A model generated the notes under the pieces. It was not told where the DNA came from, did no database searches, and saw nothing but the letters and a program-made list of their open reading frames with translations. A DNA stretch of 64,000 nucleotides from Herpetosiphon gulosus (GTDB lineage: Bacteria > Chloroflexota > Chloroflexia > Chloroflexales > Herpetosiphonaceae): positions 124,001 through 188,000 of the forward strand of contig NZ_BAABRU010000006.1 of assembly GCF_039545135.1 (NCBI RefSeq), written 5' to 3'. The position numbers and the translations under genes are program-made. Every line of letters begins with the position of its first letter. Within the stretch, counting starts at the first letter, position 1. Shown in pieces: positions 7,807-15,734 of this stretch.

Positions 7807-8748
7807 ATGATTTTTGCGTGGATGGGCTATTTTGGTCAATCAAGTTTGACCAACTGGGATGGCCGCTTAAAACTCGATCCAATTGGCCACCCCGTGCACC
7901 TACATTTGGAATACAATTATCGCTCGAAAACGCCTGCCCAAACTTGGCAGGATTATTTTAACGCTTGGCTGGCAACCGATGAGCCAGCTAAAACCACGGG
8001 CTTGGTGATTGGCCGCTGGTGGCAGGATTCAGCCCACGATGGCGATATTGATCTTGTTTTAGAAAGCTTGGTTAATGCCCGCGAGTGCTTGCCCTTGCTC
8101 AAAGCCCTGTTCATCGGCGATTTTACCTCTGACGAATGGGAAATTTCGTGGATTTTGCAAGGCGATTATGCTGCAATCTTGGCCGCCTACCCGCAGCTTG
8201 AATATTTGGCAATTCGCGGTGGCTCAAACCTTAGTTTTGGTGCGATTCAGCATCAACAACTCAAGGCCTTAATCATTCAAACTGGTGGGTTAGCGGCGCA
8301 AGTTGTGCGTGATGTGGCTGCCGCCAATTTACCAGCGCTTGAGCACTTAGAGCTGTGGTTGGGTAGTAATGAGTATGGCGGCAATTCAACGATCGACGAT
8401 TTACAGCCGATTTTGCAGGGTGAGCGTTTTCCCAACTTGGTAACCTTAGCCTTACGTGATTGTGAATATGCTGATCTGCTGGCTCAAGCAGTGGCTAATG
8501 CCCCAATTGTTGAACGGATCAAAATCCTCGATCTTTCGCTGGGCAACTTGAGCGATACCGGAGCCGAGGCCTTATTCACTAGCCCAGCGATTCGTAAGCT
8601 TGAATTTCTCGATTTGCATCACCATTATATGAGCGATGGCATGCGCGATTGTTGGCCGACGATCGAAGTTAATTGCGATGTGAGCGATCAACAAATTGCC
8701 GACGAAGATGGCGACGAAGAATATCGCTATATCGCCGTCAGCGAGTAA
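7807..8748 (+). CDS. STM4015-family LRR-like protein, copy 1
   Basis: 313 residues, ATG 7807 with GAGG upstream; first gene of the plus-strand cluster. I recognise the STM4015 family pattern: 'TTGLVIGRWW' near residue 65, then leucine-rich strands ('LEYLAIRGGSNLSFG', 'ALEHLELWLGSNEYGG', 'KILDLSLGNLSDTGAEALF') resembling irregular LRRs of a solenoid. No catalytic motif or signal peptide is visible. The acidic linker 'DEDGDEEY' precedes the terminal 'RYIAVSE', shared exactly with the next gene. Function unknown; a scaffold or substrate for the neighbouring radical SAM and ATP-grasp-like enzymes is inference. Confidence 0.8.
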   Translation: MIFAWMGYFGQSSLTNWDGRLKLDPIGHPVHLHLEYNYRSKTPAQTWQDYFNAWLATDEPAKTTGLVIGRWWQDSAHDGDIDLVLESLVNARECLPLLKALFIGDFTSDEWEISWILQGDYAAILAAYPQLEYLAIRGGSNLSFGAIQHQQLKALIIQTGGLAAQVVRDVAAANLPALEHLELWLGSNEYGGNSTIDDLQPILQGERFPNLVTLALRDCEYADLLAQAVANAPIVERIKILDLSLGNLSDTGAEALFTSPAIRKLEFLDLHHHYMSDGMRDCWPTIEVNCDVSDQQIADEDGDEEYRYIAVSE

Positions 8749-8759
8749 GGAGCACAACA

Positions 8760-9692
8760 ATGGCTCAATTGCCATGGATGTCGGAGCTGGCTCCATCGAA
8801 TATTGCCGATTGGGATCACCCCAGTGTCTTGCAATCAACTGGTGTAGTACATCGCATCGGGCTTGGCTACGAAGATGATTACGATACCAAGACAGCGTGG
8901 ATTGATCGCTTTGCTGATTTTTTGGCCTTGCCCAAGGTTGAAAAAACCACAGGTTTGGTGATTGGCCCGTGGTGGGAGCTTGATGATGGCAATGGCCCGG
9001 TTGATCAGGTGATTGAAACCTTGGTCAGTGCCGCGCCCCAATTGCCCAATGTACGCGCCTTATTTATTGGCGATATTACCAGCGAAGAATCGGAAATTTC
9101 GTGGATCGAGCAGGATGATCTTTCGCCCTTGCTCTCGGCGTTTCCCAATTTGCAGCATTTTGCAATTCGCGGGGCCAATGGCTTGAGCCTTGGTTCATGT
9201 CAGCATTCCCAACTCAAAACCTTGGTGATTCAAAGTGGTGGCTTGCCCAACCGAGTCGTGCAGGAAATTTTGCACGGCAAATTGCCAGCCTTAGAGCACC
9301 TCGAATTATGGCTTGGCTCCGATTGGTATGGCGGCGATGTTACCCTGACTGATCTCGAACCCTTGCTGAACGGTGAGTTATTTCCCAATCTCAAGGTGTT
9401 GGCCTTGCGCGATTGCTCGTTTGCTGATGATTTGGCGATTGCCATCAGCCAATCCAAGATCATCAATCGGATCGAAGTGCTCGATCTTTCGTTGGGCAAT
9501 CTTGGCGACGATGGGGCCAAGGCACTTTTGGCATGCCCAGCGATTAAACAACTCAAACTGCTCGATTTGCACTATCACTATATCGAGCAGGAAATTGCCC
9601 AACAATTCAAACAATTGGGCATTGAAGTCGATATCTCCGAGCCACAAGATCCTCATCGCTATGATCGACGCTATATCGCGGTGAGTGAATGA
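8760..9692 (+). CDS. STM4015-family LRR-like protein, copy 2
   Basis: 310 residues, ATG 8760, 11 bases after the previous stop with AAGGAG between. It aligns with copy 1 along its length (for example 'TTGLVIGPWWE', 'LEHLELWLGSDWYGGD', 'VLDLSLGNLGDDGAKALL') but differs at many positions, so this is an old tandem duplication or a recruited second member. Its N-terminus differs most. The segment before the tail ('PQDPHRYDR') is unlike the acidic linker of copy 1, yet the end 'RYIAVSE' is identical. The stop overlaps the next gene start as ATGA, consistent with translational coupling. Confidence 0.8.
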   Translation: MAQLPWMSELAPSNIADWDHPSVLQSTGVVHRIGLGYEDDYDTKTAWIDRFADFLALPKVEKTTGLVIGPWWELDDGNGPVDQVIETLVSAAPQLPNVRALFIGDITSEESEISWIEQDDLSPLLSAFPNLQHFAIRGANGLSLGSCQHSQLKTLVIQSGGLPNRVVQEILHGKLPALEHLELWLGSDWYGGDVTLTDLEPLLNGELFPNLKVLALRDCSFADDLAIAISQSKIINRIEVLDLSLGNLGDDGAKALLACPAIKQLKLLDLHYHYIEQEIAQQFKQLGIEVDISEPQDPHRYDRRYIAVSE

Positions 9693-10810
9693 TCGTTATT
9701 GGCAATCCACATGATCGACGAGTTGCGCTGTGGCAGGCGGCCTTGGATCGTCAAGGTCAGCCGCCAGCCCATGTGATCAGCTACTACGATCTATTGGCAG
9801 GTCAAATTTATTCGGCAGAATGGATCAAATCTGGCGAGTTAGTACGGATTGAATCGCCTGGTAAGGATGAACAACTGTATCGTGAACTGGTACGGTTTGG
9901 CGCTGAACTAAGGCCTGAGCCTGAGTTTGAGCATTGGCCGATTGATGCTGAGTTGCCGCAAGAGCGCGGGCGCTTGTGGGGTAGTCGCCAATGGTATCGT
10001 GGTTATACCCGCTTGCTAAGCCAGCTCGAACAACAATTAACCAACTTGAATGCACGCTTGTTACAACATCCCACTGACATTGCCGTAATGTTCGATAAAG
10101 TGGCCTGCCATGCCCGGTTAGCGCAAGCCGATGTGCTTGTGCCACGCAGTTTGCCAGCAATTGGCTCGTTTGAAGAATTACAAGCAGCGCTGCAAACTCA
10201 TGGCTGGCAGCGAGCTTTTATCAAACTAGCGCATGGTTCAAGCGCCTCGGGCGTGGTGGCTTATCGCACCAATGGCCGCCAAATGCAGGCCATTACCACG
10301 GTCGAGTTGGTTGAAACTAGTGCTGGTTTGCAATTGTACAACTCTCGCAGTTTGCGCACCTACACCCATTTGCGCGAAATTCAACCATTAATTGATGCCT
10401 TGGCCAAACAACGAGTCCATGTTGAAGAGTGGGTTCCGAAGGCGCGGCTGGCGGGCAAGGTCTACGATTTACGCATGTTGGTGATTGCGGGCAAAGCCCA
10501 ACACACGGTTGTGCGCACCAGCACTACGCCAATTACCAACCTGCATCTATTAAATCCACGCGGCGATTTGGCGGCGGTACAAGCCCAGTTGGGAGCCGAA
10601 TTTTGGCAGGCTGTGCGACAACAGGCCGAAGCGGCTAGTGCATGTTTTAAGCGTTCGCTGTACGCTGGGGTTGATTTGCTGATTGCCAATAGCCTGAAAC
10701 ATTGCTTGGTTGGCGAAGTCAATGCCTTTGGCGATTTGCTACCAAATGTGTTGGTCGATGGACTTGATAGTTATGAGGCAGAATTAGTGGGGCTAGGGAG
10801 CAGGGACTAG
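9689..10810 (+). CDS. STM4014-family protein, ATP-grasp-like
   Basis: 373 residues, overlapping the preceding stop by 4 bases (ATGA). The sequence reads as an ATP-grasp enzyme: 'FDKVACHARLAQADVLVP' (pre-ATP-grasp/A-domain transition), 'AFIKLAHGSSASGVVAYR' (glycine-rich nucleotide lid), 'KVYDLRMLVIAGKAQHTVVR', and 'GVDLLI' with 'LVGEVNAFGDLLP', the last supplying E-x-N metal ligands. Such enzymes ligate a carboxylate to an amine or thiol via an acylphosphate. The last few codons ('GLGSRD') run into a family-B intergenic repeat, which may have replaced the original C-terminus. Substrate unknown. Confidence 0.75.
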   Translation: MIVIGNPHDRRVALWQAALDRQGQPPAHVISYYDLLAGQIYSAEWIKSGELVRIESPGKDEQLYRELVRFGAELRPEPEFEHWPIDAELPQERGRLWGSRQWYRGYTRLLSQLEQQLTNLNARLLQHPTDIAVMFDKVACHARLAQADVLVPRSLPAIGSFEELQAALQTHGWQRAFIKLAHGSSASGVVAYRTNGRQMQAITTVELVETSAGLQLYNSRSLRTYTHLREIQPLIDALAKQRVHVEEWVPKARLAGKVYDLRMLVIAGKAQHTVVRTSTTPITNLHLLNPRGDLAAVQAQLGAEFWQAVRQQAEAASACFKRSLYAGVDLLIANSLKHCLVGEVNAFGDLLPNVLVDGLDSYEAELVGLGSRD

Positions 10811-10936
10811 GGGCTAGGGGTCAGTAGCTAGAGGCTAGGGTTTAGAGCCAGGTATAAAATCCGTGCTAAAAACCGAATTCTCTCTATCTTCTAGAATTCA
10901 ATTTCTGGCACCTGAACCCTAATTCCTAGCTGATCG
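10786..10936. repeat. Family-B degenerate repeat entering the STM4014-like stop
   Basis: A string of GGGGCTAGGGA/GGGGTCAG-like units starts inside the last codons of the upstream gene (from about 10788) and continues to ~10845. An opposite-orientation copy ('CCTGAACCCTAATTCCTAG') lies at ~10911-10929. The same repeat type occurs at 5.8-6.1, 13.9-14.1, 18.0 and 41.4 kb. No gene in the gap. Confidence 0.65.
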
Positions 10937-10946
10937 AAAGAATCCC

Positions 10947-11750
10947 ATGAAACAATACATTCCAACGCACGACATTGTGCTCATAACCTTGGATACTTTG
11001 CGCTACGACGTGGCGGTAGCTGAGTGGACGAATGGTGGCACACCCAATTTACGGGCACTGTTGCCAGACGGCTGGCAAGAACGCCATAGCCCAGGCTCGT
11101 TCACCTATGCTGCGCATCAAGCGATGTTTGCTGGTTTTATGCCCACGCCTGCTACACCTGGCCCACATGGCCGTTTGTTTGCGGCCCGTTTTGCTGGCAG
11201 CGAAACCACCACTGAGCAAACCTTTACCTTTGACGCACCAGAAATTGTCACAGGCTTGGCGCAGGTTGGCTATCGCACGATTTGTATCGGCGGCGTGGGC
11301 TTTTTCAATCGCCAAACTGCATTAAGCTGTGTACTGCCCGATTTATTTCAGGAATCGTATTGGGAGCCAGGCTTGGGAGTGACCGAGCCACGTTCGACCG
11401 AGTTTCAGGTGGCCTTGGCAGTTGAGCGCTTACAGGCAATCCCAGCCGAGCAACGAATCTTTCTGTTTATCAATATTTCAGCCTTGCATCAACCCAATTG
11501 CCACTATTTGGCTGGCGCGAAAGGTGATACGTTGGCAAGTCATGCGGCGGCTTTACGCTATGTTGATAGCCAGTTGCCAGCCTTATTTGCTGCGCTACGA
11601 CGGCGCAACCCAAGCTTTTTAATGCTCTGTTCTGATCATGGTACAGCCTATGGCGAGGATGGTTTTTCTGGCCATCGCCTAGCCCATCCCACGGTTTGGA
11701 CAGTGCCCTATGCTGATTGCTGTTTGGAGGAAGCCCATGCATCTGCGTGA
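10947..11750 (+). CDS. STM4013-family alkaline-phosphatase-superfamily hydrolase
   Basis: 267 residues, ATG 10947 with a weak GAAAGA upstream. Sulfatase/alkaline phosphatase fold: 'HDIVLITLDTLRYD' at residues 8-21 supplies metal-binding Asp residues, 'GSFTYAAHQAMFAG' is where the nucleophile sits in this superfamily, and 'LCSDHGTAYGEDGFSGHR' supplies the C-terminal Asp-His and His metal ligands. It lacks the C-x-P-S/A-R formylglycine motif of true sulfatases, so the nucleophile is probably Ser or Thr. No signal peptide, hence cytoplasmic. Its 3' end overlaps the next gene by 14 bases. Confidence 0.8.
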   Translation: MKQYIPTHDIVLITLDTLRYDVAVAEWTNGGTPNLRALLPDGWQERHSPGSFTYAAHQAMFAGFMPTPATPGPHGRLFAARFAGSETTTEQTFTFDAPEIVTGLAQVGYRTICIGGVGFFNRQTALSCVLPDLFQESYWEPGLGVTEPRSTEFQVALAVERLQAIPAEQRIFLFINISALHQPNCHYLAGAKGDTLASHAAALRYVDSQLPALFAALRRRNPSFLMLCSDHGTAYGEDGFSGHRLAHPTVWTVPYADCCLEEAHASA

Positions 11751-13056
11751 ATATGCCAATGCTACGCCTTACATGGGCTATAGCTATAGTTACCCACATA
11801 AATCGGCCTATCGCCAGCTGGAGCCACGCTCGTTACGCGAAGTTTGGGCCGACGAAGCGCATGATCAACTATTTCTATATTTGCACATTCCCTTTTGCGA
11901 GATGCGCTGTGGCTTTTGTAATTTGTTCACGACCACTAACCCCAACGAATCGATGGTACAGCGCTATTTGGCGACGTTAGAGCTTCAGATGCAGGCAGTT
12001 CACAACGAGCTTGGCGATGTGCAGTTTAGTCGCATGGCGATTGGTGGAGGTACACCAACCTATTTAAGTGCTAGCGAATTGGATCAGCTTTTTAGCATGA
12101 GCCAGCGCTGGCTTGGGGTCGATTCACGAGCGATTCCCTTATCGGTTGAAACGTCGCCCCACACTGCGACCGCTGATCGCATGGCGATATTAGGTCAAGC
12201 AGGGGTTGATCGGGTAAGCATTGGGGTGCAGAGCTTCCTTGATCATGAAGCCCATGCTGCTGGCCGTGCCCAACGCCGACCTGAGGTTGAGCAGGCGCTA
12301 GCCACAATTCGCGCAGCCCAAATTCCCACATTAAATATTGATTTAATTTATGGTTTGCCCAACCAAACCGTGGCAACATGGCTTGAATCGTTGGAAATTG
12401 CCTTGCAGTGGCGGCCCGAAGAGTTGTATTTGTATCCGTTGTATGTGCGACCGTTGACTGGCTTGGATCGGCGGGGCACAGGCTGGGAGCACGATTTACG
12501 CTTGGAATGCTATCGGGCGGGCCGTGAACGCTTGTTGGCGGCAGGCTATCAGCAAATTTCAATGCGTATGTTTCGCGCCGCTCATGCGCCAGACGACAGT
12601 CAAGCACCAAGGTATTGCTGCCAAACTGATGGGATGTTGGGCTTGGGCGCTGGTGCGCGTTCGTACACTCGCAAGCTCCATTATTCCAGCGATTATGCGG
12701 TTGGGGCTAGCTCGGTTCGTCAAATTATTCAAAATTACAATCAGCGCAGTTTGCTTGATTTGAGCCAAGTTGATTATGGTTGTGTTGTTTCGAGTGCTGA
12801 GCAACACCGCCGCTTTGTGATTCAATCGCTGTTACAGGTCAGTGGGCTGGATACGCAAGCCTATCGGGCGCAATTTGGCAGCGATGTTTTAGCTGATTTG
12901 AGCCAAATCAACGAATTAATTGAGTGTGGTTGGGCTGAATATCAGCATGGCGTGTATCAATTAACTCCAACCGGTTTAGAACGCTCAGATCTGATTGGCC
13001 CTTGGCTATATTCGCCGCAGATTCGTCAGCTTAGTGCGGAGTTTATCCTACGATGA
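11737..13056 (+). CDS. STM4012-family radical SAM protein (HemN-like)
   Basis: 439 residues. ATG 11737 is preferred over ATG 11710 because GGAGGA lies 7 bases before it. The 4Fe-4S-binding motif 'CEMRCGFC' (CxxxCxxC, residues ~50-57) is followed by 'MAIGGGTPTYLS' (SAM-binding GGE-like strand) and 'RVSIGVQSF' and 'NIDLIYGLPNQT', all characteristic of the coproporphyrinogen dehydrogenase/HemW subgroup. The C-terminal ~100 residues form the winged HemN_C-type domain. Despite similarity to heme enzymes, the cluster context suggests a different substrate. The stop overlaps the next start by 4 bases (ATGA). Confidence 0.85.
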   Translation: MHLREYANATPYMGYSYSYPHKSAYRQLEPRSLREVWADEAHDQLFLYLHIPFCEMRCGFCNLFTTTNPNESMVQRYLATLELQMQAVHNELGDVQFSRMAIGGGTPTYLSASELDQLFSMSQRWLGVDSRAIPLSVETSPHTATADRMAILGQAGVDRVSIGVQSFLDHEAHAAGRAQRRPEVEQALATIRAAQIPTLNIDLIYGLPNQTVATWLESLEIALQWRPEELYLYPLYVRPLTGLDRRGTGWEHDLRLECYRAGRERLLAAGYQQISMRMFRAAHAPDDSQAPRYCCQTDGMLGLGAGARSYTRKLHYSSDYAVGASSVRQIIQNYNQRSLLDLSQVDYGCVVSSAEQHRRFVIQSLLQVSGLDTQAYRAQFGSDVLADLSQINELIECGWAEYQHGVYQLTPTGLERSDLIGPWLYSPQIRQLSAEFILR

Positions 13057-13919
13057 AACTAGCAATTTTGTATCGTGGCCCCTTGTCGAGCTGCAATTAT
13101 GGCTGTACTTATTGCCCATTTGCCAAGCATCAAGAAACTGCTGCCGAGCATGCCCACGATGAAGCAGCCTTGCAACGCTTTGTAGCTTGGGCAGCCCAGC
13201 AAATCCAGCTTGAATTAAGCGTTTTTTTCACGCCGTGGGGCGAGGCATTAATTCGGCGGCGCTATCAACGGGCAATTGTTGAGCTGGCTAATTTACCGCA
13301 TGTCCAAAAAGTCGCCATCCAAACTAATCTTTCGGCGCGGCTGGATTGGGCCGAGGATTGCCCCAAACAACGGCTTGGTTTGTGGGCAACCTATCATCCG
13401 ACCCAAACGCCGCGCGAACGTTTTTTGGCCCGTTGCCACGAAGCGATCGAACGTGGCATCCCGATCAGCGTGGGGGTTGTCGGCATACACGAACATCAAG
13501 CTGAAATTGCGGCCTTGCGCGAAGCCTTACCCAAACAAATCTATCTATGGGTCAATGCCTACAAGCGCGAAGTTGGCTATTATAGCCCTGAGGAAATTGC
13601 CCAGCTCACCGCGATTGATCCGCTGTTTCCAATCAACAATACCCGCCACCCTTCGGAAGGCAAGGTTTGTGCTACTGGCGAAAACGTGATTTCGGTCGAT
13701 GGCGATGGCACAATCCGGCGTTGTCATTTTGTGCGCGAGCCAATTGGCAATATTTATAACGCTGATTGGCAAGCCGCCTTGCAACCGCGAGTTTGTGCTA
13801 ATGCCACGTGTGGTTGTCATATTGGCTACATTCATATGCCCCATTTGGGCTTGCAACAGGTATTTGGTCAAGGCATGCTCGAACGGATTCCGCAAATTCC
13901 GATTGAGGTGTTGGGGTAA
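13053..13919 (+). CDS. STM4011-family radical SAM protein
   Basis: 288 residues, overlapping the preceding stop by 4 bases. The N-terminal 'SSCNYGCTYCPFAK' gives the CxxxCxxC cluster motif at residues ~12-20. 'FFTPWGEALI' is the SAM-contacting strand and 'KVAIQTNLS' the next one. The C-terminal region carries further Cys ('VCATGENVISVDGDGTIRRC' and 'VCANATCGC') spaced like a SPASM/twitch auxiliary-cluster domain, which often marks radical SAM enzymes that act on peptides or proteins. It is the last gene of the cluster. Its substrate is unknown; a role in modifying an STM4015-type protein is inference. Confidence 0.85.
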   Translation: MKLAILYRGPLSSCNYGCTYCPFAKHQETAAEHAHDEAALQRFVAWAAQQIQLELSVFFTPWGEALIRRRYQRAIVELANLPHVQKVAIQTNLSARLDWAEDCPKQRLGLWATYHPTQTPRERFLARCHEAIERGIPISVGVVGIHEHQAEIAALREALPKQIYLWVNAYKREVGYYSPEEIAQLTAIDPLFPINNTRHPSEGKVCATGENVISVDGDGTIRRCHFVREPIGNIYNADWQAALQPRVCANATCGCHIGYIHMPHLGLQQVFGQGMLERIPQIPIEVLG

Positions 13920-13922
13920 GTT

Positions 13923-14100
13923 TAACCGCGAAGGCCACGAAGGGCGAGGGATCAGGGGTCAGGGATCAGCTTGGCAGTGCAAGACCAACTACTCACTCCT
14001 CATCCCTGACTCCTGATCGCTGACCTCTCATAAACTCTGCGCCGCTGCGTTAAACTAGCCCCTGATCCCTAACCACTAGCCCCTCTGTTCTAGGCTCTAT
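13923..14100. repeat. Families A and B intergenic repeats in a 303-base gap
   Basis: The gap between the radical SAM gene and glgA starts with a family-A unit ('ACCGCGAAGGCCACGAAGGGCG'-like), then family-B strings at ~13945-13970 and, in reverse, ~13995-14095. The remaining ~120 bases before glgA contain the likely promoter region (TTGCAT near 14114 and TAGCAT about 18 bases later, a weak match). No gene seen. Confidence 0.6.
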
Positions 14101-14222
14101 GTTCTTACGAGGGTTTGCATTCAGCCGTCGCTATGTGGTAGCATAGCAAGCACAGTCGAGGCCGACCATGCAAGCAAAGGCACGGGCGGCTTTCTTATCG
14201 CACTTCAGCGAAAAGCAGCATA

Positions 14223-15734
14223 ATGAATGAACAACCGTTAAGGATTTTATATTTCGCCTCCGAGGTCGAGCCATTTGCCCGAACTGGTGGTTTAGCTGAG
14301 GTTGCCGCCTCGCTACCCCGCGCCCTCCAAGCCTTGGGCCATGAAGTGGTTGTAGCCATGCCACGGTATGGCCATATCGAGCCAAGCCGCTGGCAACTAG
14401 AGCCAAGTCAAATCACCCTGAAAATTCCGTTGGCCGATGCTACCGAACCTGCTACCTGGTACACCACAACCTTGCCTGATAGCGATGTCAAGGTGTGGAT
14501 GGTCGAAAATCAGCGTTTGTTTGGTCAGCCTGAGGTGTATCTTGGCGATGGCGATGCTGAGCGCTTTGTATTTTGGGCTAAGGCCACGCTAGAAATTGCC
14601 CGTGCCCAAGGCTGGCAGCCCGATGTGGTTCATTTGAATGATTGGCATGCAGCGATTGTGGCCAACTGGTTACGCACCTCATATCGCGATGATCAGTTTT
14701 TTGCCAACACCGCCTCGGTTTATACCATTCATACCTTGGCCTATCGCGGGGTGTTTGGTCAGCGGGTGCTGGAGATGGCAGGCATCGCTGAGTATGGCTA
14801 TATTGCCCATTCGGATATGCCAAGTTTGCATCGGGTGGTCGATTTGATGAGTCGTGGCATCTATTATGCCGATATGATCAATACGGTCAGCCCGACCCAT
14901 GCTCGCGAGATTTTAACTCCTGCATTCGGCGAAGGCCTCGACCCATTATTGCGTGATCGGCGTGATCGGCTGTTTGGGGTCTTGAATGGCATTGACAATC
15001 GGCGCTATAATCCTGCTACTGATTCGTACCTAGCCCAGCCATTTAGTTACGACGATTTAACTGGTAAACAAGCTTGCAAAATCGCCCTACAACAGCAATT
15101 GGGCTGGGAAGTTGATCCAAGTAAGCCGTTGTTTTGTTTCATCGGACGACTGAATGATCAAAAGGGCTTGGGACTACTGGCCGAGACGATCGAAAATCTA
15201 TTAAGCCATCATCAATTCCAATGTGTGGTAATGGGGACTGGTGAAGCCCGCTATCATGAATGGCTCAGTGATTTGCAGCAACGACATCCACAGCAAGTTG
15301 CGGTAGCCTTGACCTTCAATGAAGCCCTAGCGCATCAGTGTTATGCAGGAAGTGATGTCTTATTAATGCCATCGTTGGTCGAGCCAGGCGGCACGAATCA
15401 GTTAATTGCTCAGCGCTATGGCTGTTTACCGTTAGTTTGCGCGGTTGGTGGGCTAGCCGATACCGTTGAGAATATTAATACCTATGCCGGGACGGGCAAC
15501 GGGTTTGGATTTACCCAGCCAGAGAGTCAATCGCTGTATGGCACCATGATGCGTGCTCTAGAGTTGTATCGACACCCAGAACTCTGGCAAGCCGCAGTTA
15601 AGCGGGCGATGCACTGTGATTGGTCGTGGGCACGTTCGGCCCAACGCTACGATGAACTCTATCGACGTGCCCTCGTCAGTCGTGCAGCGCGTCGGCCACG
15701 CGCTAGCTATGGAGACGCGAATGAGCGTTCGTGA
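14223..15734 (+). CDS. glgA: Glycogen/starch synthase (GT5)
   Basis: 503 residues, ATG 14223. GlgA signatures are clear. The N-terminal 'LYFASEVEPFARTGGLAEV' (residues ~8-26) carries the KTGGL-type ADP-glucose site, here with RTGGL. 'VVHLNDWHAAI' is the H-x-D-W-H segment. The C-terminal Rossmann domain has 'FIGRLNDQKGL', 'DVLLMPSLVEPGGTNQLIAQ' (conserved E-PxGxxQ) and 'VGGLADTVEN'. Length matches the family (~480-530). It transfers glucose from ADP-glucose to alpha-1,4-glucan. The Arg in RTGGL replaces the usual Lys; this occurs in some homologues and may alter donor preference. The 3' end overlaps the next gene by 14 bases. Confidence 0.92.
   Translation: MNEQPLRILYFASEVEPFARTGGLAEVAASLPRALQALGHEVVVAMPRYGHIEPSRWQLEPSQITLKIPLADATEPATWYTTTLPDSDVKVWMVENQRLFGQPEVYLGDGDAERFVFWAKATLEIARAQGWQPDVVHLNDWHAAIVANWLRTSYRDDQFFANTASVYTIHTLAYRGVFGQRVLEMAGIAEYGYIAHSDMPSLHRVVDLMSRGIYYADMINTVSPTHAREILTPAFGEGLDPLLRDRRDRLFGVLNGIDNRRYNPATDSYLAQPFSYDDLTGKQACKIALQQQLGWEVDPSKPLFCFIGRLNDQKGLGLLAETIENLLSHHQFQCVVMGTGEARYHEWLSDLQQRHPQQVAVALTFNEALAHQCYAGSDVLLMPSLVEPGGTNQLIAQRYGCLPLVCAVGGLADTVENINTYAGTGNGFGFTQPESQSLYGTMMRALELYRHPELWQAAVKRAMHCDWSWARSAQRYDELYRRALVSRAARRPRASYGDANERS

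Noticed and set aside
11710-11736. Upstream ATG for the STM4012-like radical SAM gene
   Set aside because: ATG 11737 has GGAGGA at proper spacing; the extra nine residues are not needed by the fold.
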